Assembly (NCBI GenBank): GCA_963682175.1
Contig: OY821788.1
Coordinates: 14,216,001-14,280,000, forward strand
Direction of reading: 5' to 3'
DNA: 64,000 nucleotides
Source of the DNA: Triglochin maritima
Taxonomy: Eukaryota > Streptophyta > Magnoliopsida > Alismatales > Juncaginaceae
Each line of letters opens with the position of its first letter. The first letter of the stretch is position 1. The notes below the pieces were generated by a model. It was not told where the DNA came from, did no database searches, and saw only the letters and a program-made list of their open reading frames with translations. Made by a program: the position numbers and the translations under genes. Shown here one piece after another: positions 22,850 through 32,400 of this stretch.

Positions 22850-24995
22850 ACATTTACGATTTCTTTTTTGTTAACAGATTTTCAATCCATATACCTTCAC
22901 TGTGGTCATCTCTTGCGATTAAAGTCTCAACATGTATTTTGTCATCTAGTGACCTCAACTTTGGTACTCGCTTCATACTCGATGAGACTACCATCTGATA
23001 CAATTTTTTTCCTTCTAAAATTATTGACAATTTTTTTATCACATGGACCATCCACATAGAAGACTTGTTTTGCGTCGGAAAGCAAAATAAAAGATTCTCC
23101 TTGAAATCATTCTTTCGGAAAATCAATTAAAGTGAACCCCAAGTCATTCACTTGAACTCCACTTTTATTATCAACCCACTTGCATCTAAATACAGGCAGT
23201 TTGAATTTAACAAAGTCTAGTTCCCATATGTCTTCAATTACCCTGTTATACAGGATTCTTGTCTTTAGAATTAGACACATGCACAGTCTCTACTATTAAA
23301 GTGAGCCCACTATTTTGAACGGTAGTTTTAATATCTTCACAAACAGTATAGAATGAGTATCCATTGATGTCATAGGCACTGTAACTTGTAACAGCAGAAT
23401 GCGGACTATAGGACAAACACTGTATTGTCTCCGAAACATTACGCTTGTAAGAAAACCTTTTGAACCAAGAGATGAAATTCTTATTGAGGCTATTAATTGC
23501 TTGTTGATCACTCCATAAAGGATTCCTTTCTTTTAAAAGATTCATGTGTTCATTTAGATAAGGTTGAACTTAATTAGAATTGCACTACACATAGAAACAT
23601 GCGGTCATCAAGTTATCGACAATTCAATATACCACATCCCACGCATTCCTTTACCAGCAGAATGTTCATCATGACGATTGATAGGAAGTCCAATACTTTT
23701 GGTGTTCGCTAGGTATCAACTGCAAAACTCGATAACCTCCTCAACGATGTCTCCTTCAACAATACTTGCATCTTTCCTTAGACGATTTTTACAATAACAT
23801 TTCAATTGCAACTGATCTAACGGCACGGGATCGACCACTTTACTGCAAAAATTGTTGACAAAGGAACACAACTTAATATGTCATATCAAATATGTTTTGG
23901 TAATATGGACCTTAGTGCTACAGGTAACAACTGCTGCATTAAAATGTGGCAATCGTGAGACTTCATCCCCACAAGTTTGAAATCCTTCATAGTAACAAGT
24001 CTTCTAATATTTGAAGAATAACCCTGTGGAACACTTACATCATTCAAACAGTAATAGTAAATGCTTTTCTCCTTTCTAGACAATGTATAACAAGCTGGCG
24101 GTAAGTAGCTACGGTCTCCCTTCTTCTCGGGTGCCAGCGTTGTGCGTATACCAAGGTGAACAAGATCAAGTCTAGCATTATATCCATCTTTTGTCTTACC
24201 AGGTATGTTCAACAGAGTGCCAGCAAGACTATCACAAACGTTTTTTACTACATGCATCACATCAATACAATGTCTAACTTCTAAAGTTTTCCAGTAAGGA
24301 AGATCAAAAAATATGGATACTTTTTCCAAGAGCTTTTGTCATTTCCTCGTTTGTACGGTTTTCAAAATTCACACTCAACGTTCATACACCTTTTCGAAGC
24401 TGATTTCAACTGACAAATTCTGAAACTCTTGTTTTCAGTTAAATGTCTTCTTGAACCTACGATTAGGATGAGAGTATGGCAAAAATCTCTGATGACCAAG
24501 ATAAACTGTCTTACAACCATTAACAAGTTGCAAGGAGCATGTATTCTCTTTGCAAATTGGACAAACTTTATGACCTTTGACAGAATATCCAGACAAATTA
24601 CTGTAAGTTGAAAATTCGTTACTTGTGCAATAAATCATTGCCGCATTACTAATGACTGCCGACAATAAGCATAAAAACTGGCTCTCCGTCATCCCACAAC
24701 CTCTTTAAGTCATCAATTAAGGGTTTTAAACACAATCTATGTCGTTTCCAGGTTGCTTCGGCCCAGAAATCATTAAGGACAACATAATATATTTGTGTTT
24801 CATCCATAACCACAGTGGAAGATTGTAAATACAAGCAGAATAGGCCAAGAACTATGAATGCTACACAGAATACCAAAAGGATTCACTCCATCAGTAATTG
24901 AAGTTGTAGATTCTTGGATTCTTCACCAAACAAAGGGAAGTCGTAATCTACTTTGGTCCACTGAGGTAAATCTGCAGGACGACGTAGCAACTAAT
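22850..24995 (-). pseudogene. tnp2 transposase (Transposase_21) of CACTA-1, decayed
   Basis: Minus-strand fragments of the CACTA transposase that would cut at the terminal repeats. From N to C they read RRPADLPQWTKVDY, ITDGVNPFG, MISGPKQPGNDID and KPLIDDLKRLWDDGEPVF (24990-24690). Then come NLSGYSVKGHKVCPICKENTC and KTVYLGHQRFL (24690-24435), and RHCIDVMHVVKNVCDSLAGT with NIPGKTKDG (24329-23886). A spacer with PVPLDQLQLKCYC-type sequence follows, then a DUF4216-like C-terminus with DIWELDF, CKWVD and AKQVFYVDGP (about 23250-22990). Frameshifts and stops separate the blocks. The N-terminal Transpos_assoc domain is missing. Confidence 0.85.
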
Positions 24996-25003
24996 CATTT
25001 GGT

Positions 25004-26143
25004 TTCTCACACCAAAAATGCTTTGGAAGCCCTTTTTCCACAAACATGGTTTTTGCCGTTTCTTGAAGAGTTCTATATTTCCGCTCAAGTACCCTATTTT
25101 GTTGAGGAGTGGGAGAAAAAGAGAAGTTATGCTCAATTCCATATTTTTCATAATTTTTTTGAAACGAATCATTTTCAAATTCTCCTCCGTGATCACTACG
25201 AATAGCGATTATGTTAGAATCTTTTTACCTTTGAACATGTTTGCAAAAAATTCAAATCTCTCAAAAGCATCGTGTTTGTTTGCTAAGAACAAAACCCAAG
25301 TGAAGCTTCAGAAATCATCAACAATAAAAAAAGCATATCTTTTCCCTCCTAGACTTAGGGTTCGTGAGGGTCCAAAAAGATCTAAATGCAAAAGCTCAAG
25401 AGGATTAGAAGTTGACACCACATTTAAGGATTTGAAAGACGGTTTAAATTGTTTTCCAAATTGACATGCATCACAAAGCTTATCCTTTTTAAAATCAATT
25501 TTTGGTAGTCCTCTAACTAATTGAAGTTTGGATATTTGTGCAATTACGACATACTAATATGTCCCAAACGGTTATGCCATAATCAAGCTTCGTCATGTGA
25601 GGTAACTAGACAAGTTTCAACATTTAAATTGCTAAGGTTATCAATATGCACAATGTAAATATTATTTGATCTATAACCTTTGAAGACGGTTTTCATGTCA
25701 CGTTTAGAAATGATATAGCATGTAGGTTTATCAAACCCAACTAGGAAATTCTTATCGGTTAACTGACTAACACTTAGAAAGCTATGTTTTAAACCATCTA
25801 AGAATAAAACTTTTTCAATAGTTGGAGTAGAAGTGTTGGAAACATTACCAATGCCAACAATGTGACCTTTAACGTTGTCTCCAAAAGTGACAGTTCCTCC
25901 GTTCTTAGGCTTTACGCTTGATAGAACTTGGAAGTCTCCCGTCATGTGCCTCGAGCACCCACTATCGAGAATCCACTTTCCCTTTCTCCTTAGTTTTATC
26001 TACAAACAAGGTAATAAGTGAAGACTTTGGAACCCAAATTTGATTAGGTCCTTGAGGGTTAGCTTCTGGTACCCAAACTTGGGTGGTCTTAGGTACCCAA
26101 ACATTTGAATAATTTACTTTCTCAACAAAAGAGTTGTTCATTT
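25004..26143 (-). pseudogene. Copia-1 protease and integrase remnant
   Basis: Minus strand. A WVPK-type linker (WVPKTTQVWVPEA, about 26085) leads into the aspartic protease (DSGCSRHMTGD, near 25960), then a clean 120-aa stretch (25945-25583) up to the GAG_pre-integrase motif LWHNRLGHIS (25575). Integrase core pieces follow: RSDHGGEFEND (near 25200), FSHSST, and LPKHFWCE near 25010, where the sequence changes to CACTA transposase. Several stops lie between 25560 and 25200. No RT is present. Confidence 0.85.
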
Positions 26144-26743
26144 AACCTCCCTTGTATCCTAAGCCATTTTTTGTTAGGGATTGAGTTTGGGTGCCAAGAA
26201 GCATGTCAATCATTTTTCTTCTTAGGTTGAATTTCTCTAGATCTTTTGTGAGTTGTTCATTCTTGGCAATAAGATCTTCATTAGTATGACTCTCTTTTGT
26301 GGATCTCAATGTTTTTATCTCATCATATAGTGTTTCATTTTCCTTAGCTAAAATATCATATTTGATAGATAACTCTAGATGCACTTTTCTTCCTAGTTTG
26401 TTTTTATAACAAATCATTTCATACGGATCAGCAAATTCATGAAAGGCATCGAACAAATCATCATAAGGAGGTGTTTCATTAAGGGATACCTCATCGTCGT
26501 TAATTTCCACCACGTGAGGTTGGTCACTTGTGTTTGGTGATGAAGGTATGCTTGAGTCGGAATCATCATTAGTTTCCATGAAACACATATATGCTTCCTC
26601 TTCTTGAGAGTATTAAAAGTCAGAATCCTTAGAAGAGCTTGAGTCATCCCAAGTGCCCTTGAGGGCCTTCTTCCTATCTTTATCGTGACGATCCCTTCTC
26701 TTGTTATCAACACGATCACGACTTCTAGACCTTTCCTCTTTAT
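26144..26743 (-). pseudogene. Copia-1 gag C-terminal half
   Basis: Minus-strand reading with KRRDRHDKDRKKALKGTWDD, then CFMETNDDSDSS, an acidic region, and a coiled-coil stretch ending LRRKMIDMLLGTQTQSLTKN and GLGYKGG. The order matches the C-terminal half of the TR-GAG Gag at 28273-29916, showing common ancestry. A stop near 26612 breaks the frame. The frame continues across the TR-GAG insertion at 32051. Confidence 0.8.
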
Positions 26744-27123
26744 TGTTGGCTTTTTGGCCTTAATCTATGTTTTGATGATTTAATTAACCTAATCTTAATT
26801 ATGATGATGTAGAGTAGCACACATATTGCATTGCATGTATATTGTATTGTGCTAACCTCTACAGGTGATCAAGACTCAAGAAAGAAGGAAATGAAGTCAA
26901 GACATGTAATTAAAGCTAAATCGAAGACATGTAATGTTGATTTATTTTGAGTCTTAGGAACATGTGTAAATTGAGCATACAAGAGTTAAAAACCAATCAC
27001 ATACACAATAGGTTCCCTATAGAAGTCACACACGAAATTTCACATTATTTGGACTTCAATAGATCACCCAAACTTAGACCGGAAAAACACAAAACCTGAA
27101 CCCTAACTGTCTGCCCACATTCG

Positions 27124-27572
27124 GTCGACCGCAACATGCCGTTCGGTCGACCGGATGATCAAGTAATCCAATTTGTGTTTTCCTGCCTAGTTTCGGTCGA
27201 CCGCACCATATCTTTCGGTCGACCGTTTGAACTTACTGTTCCGACCGTTATTCTTGTCGTATATGCCCAACGGTCGTATTCGTATTAAAACTATATACAC
27301 CTCCATATACTTAACCAAACGGTCGAACCATGTGCCAAGTTCGGTCGACCGTTTAACCTTGTCAAAATCCCCTGCTATCGGTCAACACAATTTCGGTCGA
27401 CCGATCCGATTTTCCCTCTACCGAAACGCTTGTTCGGTCGACCGGTAATCTTGTTTGGTCGACCGTTTTCTTAATTGACTTAAGTGTTCAGTCGACCGAT
27501 TCATATTTCGGTCGACCGTATCCCTATCGAACCCAAGCGTTCGGTCGACCGTTGCACCTTTTCGGTCGACCG
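27124..27572. promoter_or_regulatory. Array of CGGTCGACCG palindromes in U3
   Basis: By eye, ten exact copies of the 10-bp palindrome CGGTCGACCG plus two one-base variants (TGGTCGACCG, CAGTCGACCG) lie within 450 bp, with further degenerate copies. They are usually preceded by TT and irregularly spaced. The array ends about 95 bp before the TATA box, an enhancer-like position. It is repeated at 30954-31402 in the 3' LTR. Confidence 0.9.
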
Positions 27573-27667
27573 TTTCTGGACAGATTTGCAGCCCGATTTT
27601 CTGCTTTGTGTTCTTTGCACAATATCCAACCAAATCTTGTCCCAACGGATCTATTCTCTCTAATGCT

Positions 27668-27676
27668 TATAAATAG
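27668..27676 (+). promoter_or_regulatory. TATA box of TR-GAG#1
   Basis: TATAAATAG in the LTR; the second copy is at 31498-31506. It places the RNA start at roughly 27700. No USE-like motif precedes it, unlike in LTR-A. Confidence 0.7.
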
Positions 27677-28222
27677 AGTTGTAAAACACATTTTAACACA
27701 ACTCTCCCACTAAAAACTTGCCCCAAACATTAGAGAGAAATCAAAACACTCAAAGCTTCAAACCTCACACACTTAGTGATCAATTCCTTCATCCTACTCA
27801 AGTGTGCTCAAAGTTTAGAGAGTGTTGTTCCACTCAAGGTTACAATTGTTGTCAAAGAAAGTAAAGGCTCCGGTGAAAGCCCGAAGCATCCTTCTCGGAT
27901 TGTGAGAAGAAGATTCCAAGCTCGGCGAGGGTTGTTCGCGAGTTTGACGGTTGTAAGGCGTTGTCTCCCGGCCCGGAACGGGGAGCGGATAGTGAAGTCG
28001 TAGGCGGAGCTCGGTGATCCGAGCGGAGCTTGCAAGAGAGGATTAGGACCCGGGTGGGGTGCCGAACCTCTATAAAAATCGACCCGACTTCTTGTGGTTT
28101 GCATATTTCCTACACTTGCTTGTTTTGTTTTAAATTTCCGCTGCGCATATCGATTGCTTAAACAAGTAGGTGATTAGATTAAAAAGTGATTAGTGGACCC
28201 ATAACCCACACGATCCTACATT

Positions 28223-28235
28223 TGGTATCAGAGCC
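28223..28235 (+). other. Primer binding site, tRNA-Met
   Basis: TGGTATCAGAGCC, complementary to the 3' end of initiator tRNA-Met, two bases after the LTR end. Confidence 0.93.
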
Positions 28236-28272
28236 TTGTTAGCTAAATTCTATACTTAATCGTATTTTTAGC

Positions 28273-29916
28273 ATGGCTAGCACATCTAATCATGTAGAAG
28301 GATTATGCACCACTAGACCTCCTTTGCTTAATGGGTCAAATTATGATTATTGGAAGAATAGGATGAAGATTTTCCTAATTTCTAATGACCTTAAGTATTG
28401 GATGTTTCTACAAAATCCATACACACCACCAAATGAAGATGAATTAGATTCACTCACTAGGCCCAAAATGAAAGAAGTTGAGATGAACTCAAAAATCATG
28501 AACATTCTATATTGTGGGCTAAATGAGGGTGAATATAATAGGATTAGAGGGTGTGTTAGTGCACATGAGATATGGCATAGACTTCAAATGCACCATGAGG
28601 GGGATAGTAAAACTAAGGAAACACGCATTAGTCTCCTCATGCATAAATATGAGATTTTTTCTATGCAAATCGGTGAAAACATAAGCGAAATGAACACTCG
28701 CTTCACCGATATCACTAACTCTCTTTTGGTTCTTGGAAGAAAAATCAATGAAGGAGAGATGACAAGGAAGTTCCTCCGGTCACTTAGCATCGATTGGGAA
28801 GATAAGGTCGTCGCAATTGAAGAGGCGCATGATCTCTCTAAATTAAAGATGGAGGAGCTCATTGGAAACTTGATGGCTTATGAACTTCAAATCAACCATC
28901 GGAAGGAGAAGGAAGCCACCAAGAACAAATTCACCTTGGGATTACATGCAAATATTGACCAACCAAGGAGGAGTGTAGAAGATGAGGACATTGAAGTCCT
29001 AGCAAAAGACTTCTTCAAATACCTCAAGAAGGACAAAGAAGAAAAGAATGAAAGAAGAGGTAGAAGAAGTGAGAAAAGAGAAAAAGAAAAAGAGAGGGAG
29101 GAGAGTGGAAATGAGAGAAGAGAAGGGGAGAAGAAAAAGGAGAGAAGAGAGAGGAGAAAAGAAAAGGAGAAGAGCAAGAGAAAAGAAAGGAAGGAGGAAG
29201 CACACAAGGCTACATGGGATAATTCTTCATCACCATCTTCATCGTCGTCTTCCTTGCAAAGTAGAAGAGAAGTGGCTCACTCATGCTTCATGGCTATTGA
29301 AGATCAAAGTGAGGTAGATTCTAACTCTTGTTCTAGTAATTCATGCTCAACTAAGTCATATTATAGTAATAGCTCACATTCTAGTGTTAATGAAGAAACT
29401 TATACACATGATGAGCTTCAAAATGCATTTCATGACTTAGTTAAACAATATGAGATCATTTGTGATAAAAACAAAAATGCTAGAAAGTTAATCAAAGATC
29501 TCCAAAGCCAAATTGAAACATGCATGAATGAGAAGAATGAGGTGATTGCTAAATTTGAAAAGAATGCATCAAATCTTGAAAAATTAAGAGCAACACCAAT
29601 AGATTGTGATCAACTAAATCTTCAAGCCTCTAACTTGCAATTAAGAAAAGATTTAGAAAGATTCACTAATGGAACTCATATGCTTAACATGCTATTAGGT
29701 AGTCAAAGGCAATCTTTGCAAAAACATGGTTTAGGTTACAATTTTAAATTGAAAAACCATGTATCTCACACTACTCTAAATGGTAAGCATATGTTCATTA
29801 ACCATAGTTCCTCAAGTGTGTGGGCACCCAAAACCAAAATGGTTTGGATCCCAAAAGCTAATGTTCAAGGACCCAAAGTTGTTTGGGTACCCAAATCTAC
29901 TATTGTAGGAGCTTGA
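28273..29916 (+). CDS. Gag protein of TR-GAG#1 (547 aa, intact)
   Basis: Uninterrupted ORF starting 37 bases after the PBS. Residues about 1-215 are a copia-type gag capsid region (DUF4219/UBN2 style: PPLLNGSNYDYWKNRMKIFL, then WHRLQMHHEG and FTDITNSLLVLG). Residues about 250-312 are an extreme Lys/Arg/Glu tract. A Ser-rich stretch, an acidic Ser/Asn-rich stretch, and a long coiled coil follow (about 380-490, ending LRKDLERFTNGTHMLNMLLG and GLGYN). The C-terminus has WAPKTKMVWIPKA and VVWVPKS repeats, then a stop. No CCHC zinc knuckle is present. In copia-1 the same WVPK segment precedes the protease, so this protein ends at the gag/protease border. It presumably forms particles that package its own RNA, with enzymes supplied in trans. 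Confidence 0.93.
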   Translation: MASTSNHVEGLCTTRPPLLNGSNYDYWKNRMKIFLISNDLKYWMFLQNPYTPPNEDELDSLTRPKMKEVEMNSKIMNILYCGLNEGEYNRIRGCVSAHEIWHRLQMHHEGDSKTKETRISLLMHKYEIFSMQIGENISEMNTRFTDITNSLLVLGRKINEGEMTRKFLRSLSIDWEDKVVAIEEAHDLSKLKMEELIGNLMAYELQINHRKEKEATKNKFTLGLHANIDQPRRSVEDEDIEVLAKDFFKYLKKDKEEKNERRGRRSEKREKEKEREESGNERREGEKKKERRERRKEKEKSKRKERKEEAHKATWDNSSSPSSSSSSLQSRREVAHSCFMAIEDQSEVDSNSCSSNSCSTKSYYSNSSHSSVNEETYTHDELQNAFHDLVKQYEIICDKNKNARKLIKDLQSQIETCMNEKNEVIAKFEKNASNLEKLRATPIDCDQLNLQASNLQLRKDLERFTNGTHMLNMLLGSQRQSLQKHGLGYNFKLKNHVSHTTLNGKHMFINHSSSSVWAPKTKMVWIPKANVQGPKVVWVPKSTIVGA

Positions 29917-30573
29917 GGAGGAGATTGGTGGTGACCGGGTGAGCTCAAGAGTCAAATTCAAATCCGGTTGCATCACCAAATGAGATTGGAGCTAAATTCG
30001 AATTCAACATTGGTATAAATTCTTATCTATTCAATTCATGTTAAATTAGCTCTAATCTAGCTTCATATGCTTAATTGACATATCATATAGTTTAATTCAT
30101 TGCAAATCATAAACTTCAATTCATTGAAAATCATTTATCCCTATTCATTGCAAATCATTTATCACATCCATTGATTCTAAATGTCATATTTTAAATGGAT
30201 GTTAGAATAAGGCTTAAGTTGAAACTTAAATGAACTTAACTTGAATCATACTCATTGTTTCCATTTAGCCTTATTGATAGGGGGAGCTTAAATGTTATAT
30301 CTTTTATTAGAGTAATGAAGTGCAAAATTTAGGGGGAGCAACTTCATTACAAGACATCCAAATTCTATGCTTAAAGTCTTAAATAATTATTATTTTTGAT
30401 GGATGTCAAAGGGGGAGAGATAATTAAGGGGGTAACTTGGAATTTGGCATAAAATTAAACAAAAACTATGCATATCCATAGGGGGAGCATTAATATGCAT
30501 AGTTTACATATACAAATTCCATGTATTTAGATAGAATTAAGATATAGGTTGCCATCATCAAAAAGGGGGAGAT
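29917..30573 (+). other. 3' untranslated region and PPT of TR-GAG#1
   Basis: AT-rich noncoding sequence with repeated polypurine motifs: GGGGGAG near 30279, 30332, 30410 and 30481, GGGGGT near 30428, and the true PPT AAAAGGGGGAGAT at 30561-30573 against the LTR. The same set occurs in the second copy at 60959-61255. Confidence 0.8.
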
Positions 30574-32050
30574 TGTTGGCTTTTTGGCCTTAATCTATGT
30601 TTTGATGATTTAATTAACCTAATCTTAATTATGATGATGTAGAGTAGCACACATATTGCATTGCATGTATATTGTATTGTGCTAACCTCTACAGGTGATC
30701 AAGACTCAAGAAAGAAGGAAATGAAGTCAAGACATGTAATTAAAGCTAAATCGAAGACATGTAATGTTGATTTATTTTGAGTCTTAGGAACATGTGTAAA
30801 TTGAGCATACAAGAGTTAAAAACCAATCACATACACAATAGGTTCCCTATAGAAGTCACACACGAAATTTCACATTATTTGGACTTCAATAGATCACCCA
30901 AACTTAGACCGGAAAAACACAAAACCTGAACCCTAACTGTCTGCCCACATTCGGTCGACCGCAACATGCCGTTCGGTCGACCGGATGATCAAGTAATCCA
31001 ATTTGTGTTTTCCTGCCTAGTTTCGGTCGACCGCACCATATCTTTCGGTCGACCGTTTGAACTTACTGTTCCGACCGTTATTCTTGTCGTATATGCCCAA
31101 CGGTCGTATTCGTATTAAAACTATATACACCTCCATATACTTAACCAAACGGTCGAACCATGTGCCAAGTTCGGTCGACCGTTTAACCTTGTCAAAATCC
31201 CCTGCTATCGGTCAACACAATTTCGGTCGACCGATCCGATTTTCCCTCTACCGAAACGCTTGTTCGGTCGACCGGTAATCTTGTTTGGTCGACCGTTTTC
31301 TTAATTGACTTAAGTGTTCAGTCGACCGATTCATATTTCGGTCGACCGTATCCCTATCGAACCCAAGCGTTCGGTCGACCGTTGCACCTTTTCGGTCGAC
31401 CGTTTCTGGACAGATTTGCAGCCCGATTTTCTGCTTTGTGTTCTTTGCACAATATCCAACCAAATCTTGTCCCAACGGATCTATTCTCTCTAATGCTTAT
31501 AAATAGAGTTGTAAAACACATTTTAACACAACTCTCCCACTAAAAACTTGCCCCAAACATTAGAGAGAAATCAAAACACTCAAAGCTTCAAACCTCACAC
31601 ACTTAGTGATCAATTCCTTCATCCTACTCAAGTGTGCTCAAAGTTTAGAGAGTGTTGTTCCACTCAAGGTTACAATTGTTGTCAAAGAAAGTAAAGGCTC
31701 CGGTGAAAGCCCGAAGCATCCTTCTCGGATTGTGAGAAGAAGATTCCAAGCTCGGCGAGGGTTGTTCGCGAGTTTGACGGTTGTAAGGCGTTGTCTCCCG
31801 GCCCGGAACGGGGAGCGGATAGTGAAGTCGTAGGCGGAGCTCGGTGATCCGAGCGGAGCTTGCAAGAGAGGATTAGGACCCGGGTGGGGTGCCGAACCTC
31901 TATAAAAATCGACCCGACTTCTTGTGGTTTGCATATTTCCTACACTTGCTTGTTTTGTTTTAAATTTCCGCTGCGCATATCGATTGCTTAAACAAGTAGG
32001 TGATTAGATTAAAAAGTGATTAGTGGACCCATAACCCACACGATCCTACA
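30574..32050 (+). repeat. 3' LTR of TR-GAG#1
   Basis: Same length (1477 bp) and apparently the same sequence as the 5' LTR, ending at 32050 followed by the TTTAT target duplication. Confidence 0.95.
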
Positions 32051-32340
32051 TTTATCTCTTCGTGATGGCCTTTGTTCTCTATCTCTTCTTGGTCTCTACT
32101 CCCTTTCTCTTCTAGGAGGATATCTTTTTTCCTCTCTTCATTCATGATCTCTCGGCCTAAGTAAGGGGCAATCCTTCTTCATATGATCGATTTTGTTGCA
32201 TTCGTAGCAAGTGAACGTCCGAGATGATTCTCCTCTTCCTTTTGCAAATTTTGTTTTGGACTGAAACTTCTTGAAGTTGCGGGTTAGGAAGCCGACAACT
32301 TCATCAATGTCCTTATCATCGGTAGAATCACTCATGTTAT
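32051..32340 (-). pseudogene. Copia-1 gag: zinc knuckle segment
   Basis: Minus-strand reading EVVGFLTRNFKKFQSKTKF, then the zinc knuckle CYECNKIDHMKKDC (CX2CX4HX4C, about 32214-32173). Only about 50 bp separate this from the PBS, so the capsid half (about 200 residues) is deleted. An ATG shortly after the PBS is followed by a stop two codons later. The charged reading past the knuckle is split by the TR-GAG insertion. Confidence 0.85.
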
Positions 32341-32385
32341 TGGGCCATTGCTACAAATGTGAGTTTGTTTAAATGAAATTAACAA

Positions 32386-32398
32386 GACTCTGATACCA
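32386..32398 (-). other. Primer binding site of copia-1, tRNA-Met
   Basis: The minus strand reads TGGTATCAGAGTC beside the LTR end at 32401, one base off the TR-GAG site at its last positions. Confidence 0.88.
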
Positions 32399-32400
32399 AA

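Larger units (their letters stand above)
19275..25003 (-). mobile_element. CACTA-1 (En/Spm) transposon, truncated
   Basis: Begins with the terminal repeat CACTATCCCAGAAAAGGG at 19275, preceded by ATT as candidate 3-bp target duplication. Genes are on the minus strand: a tnp2-type transposase (about 24990-22850), a TnpA-like region and a C48 protease (about 22763-19985). The transposase N-terminus, the 5' region and the other terminal repeat are missing; at about 25003 the sequence switches to a copia integrase. All coding parts are decayed. Confidence 0.85.
26744..28220 (+). repeat. 5' LTR of TR-GAG#1
   Basis: Starts TGTTGGCTTTTTGG and ends GATCCTACA, next to the PBS. The U3 holds an array of CGGTCGACCG palindromes (27124-27572), followed by TATAAATAG at 27668-27676. 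Short ORFs inside it also occur identically in the other LTR and are not genes. Confidence 0.95.
26744..32050 (+). mobile_element. TR-GAG#1: complete gag-only copia element
   Basis: 5307-bp element with 1477-bp LTRs at 26744-28220 and 30574-32050, a tRNA-Met PBS, one intact Gag ORF, a 650-bp 3' untranslated region and a PPT. TTTAT flanks both sides (26739-26743 and 32051-32055). All LTR landmarks are offset by exactly 3830 and I saw no base difference between the LTRs, so insertion is very recent. There is no protease, integrase or RT. This matches the described class of terminal-repeat retrotransposons with a GAG domain. Confidence 0.95.

Noticed and set aside
27124..27572. CRISPR-like array of regularly repeated motifs
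   Set aside because: The repeat is only 10 bp, irregularly spaced, and lies in a plant retrotransposon U3 just before a TATA box.
27227..28104. Short ORFs inside the copia LTRs, repeated identically at 31057-31934
   Set aside because: They lie in U3/R/U5 and repeat only because LTRs repeat; several overlap the palindrome array. No domain is recognisable.
28887..29207. Ser/Leu/Phe-rich minus-strand ORFs opposite the Gag charged tract (also 62298-62606 plus)
   Set aside because: They are the mirror of the GAA/GAG/AGA-rich coding tract of the intact Gag; composition explains them.
26744..32050. Large direct repeat (26744-28220 and 30574-32050) as a segmental duplication or assembly artefact
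   Set aside because: PBS, PPT, TG...CA ends and the TTTAT target duplication show these are the two LTRs of one element.
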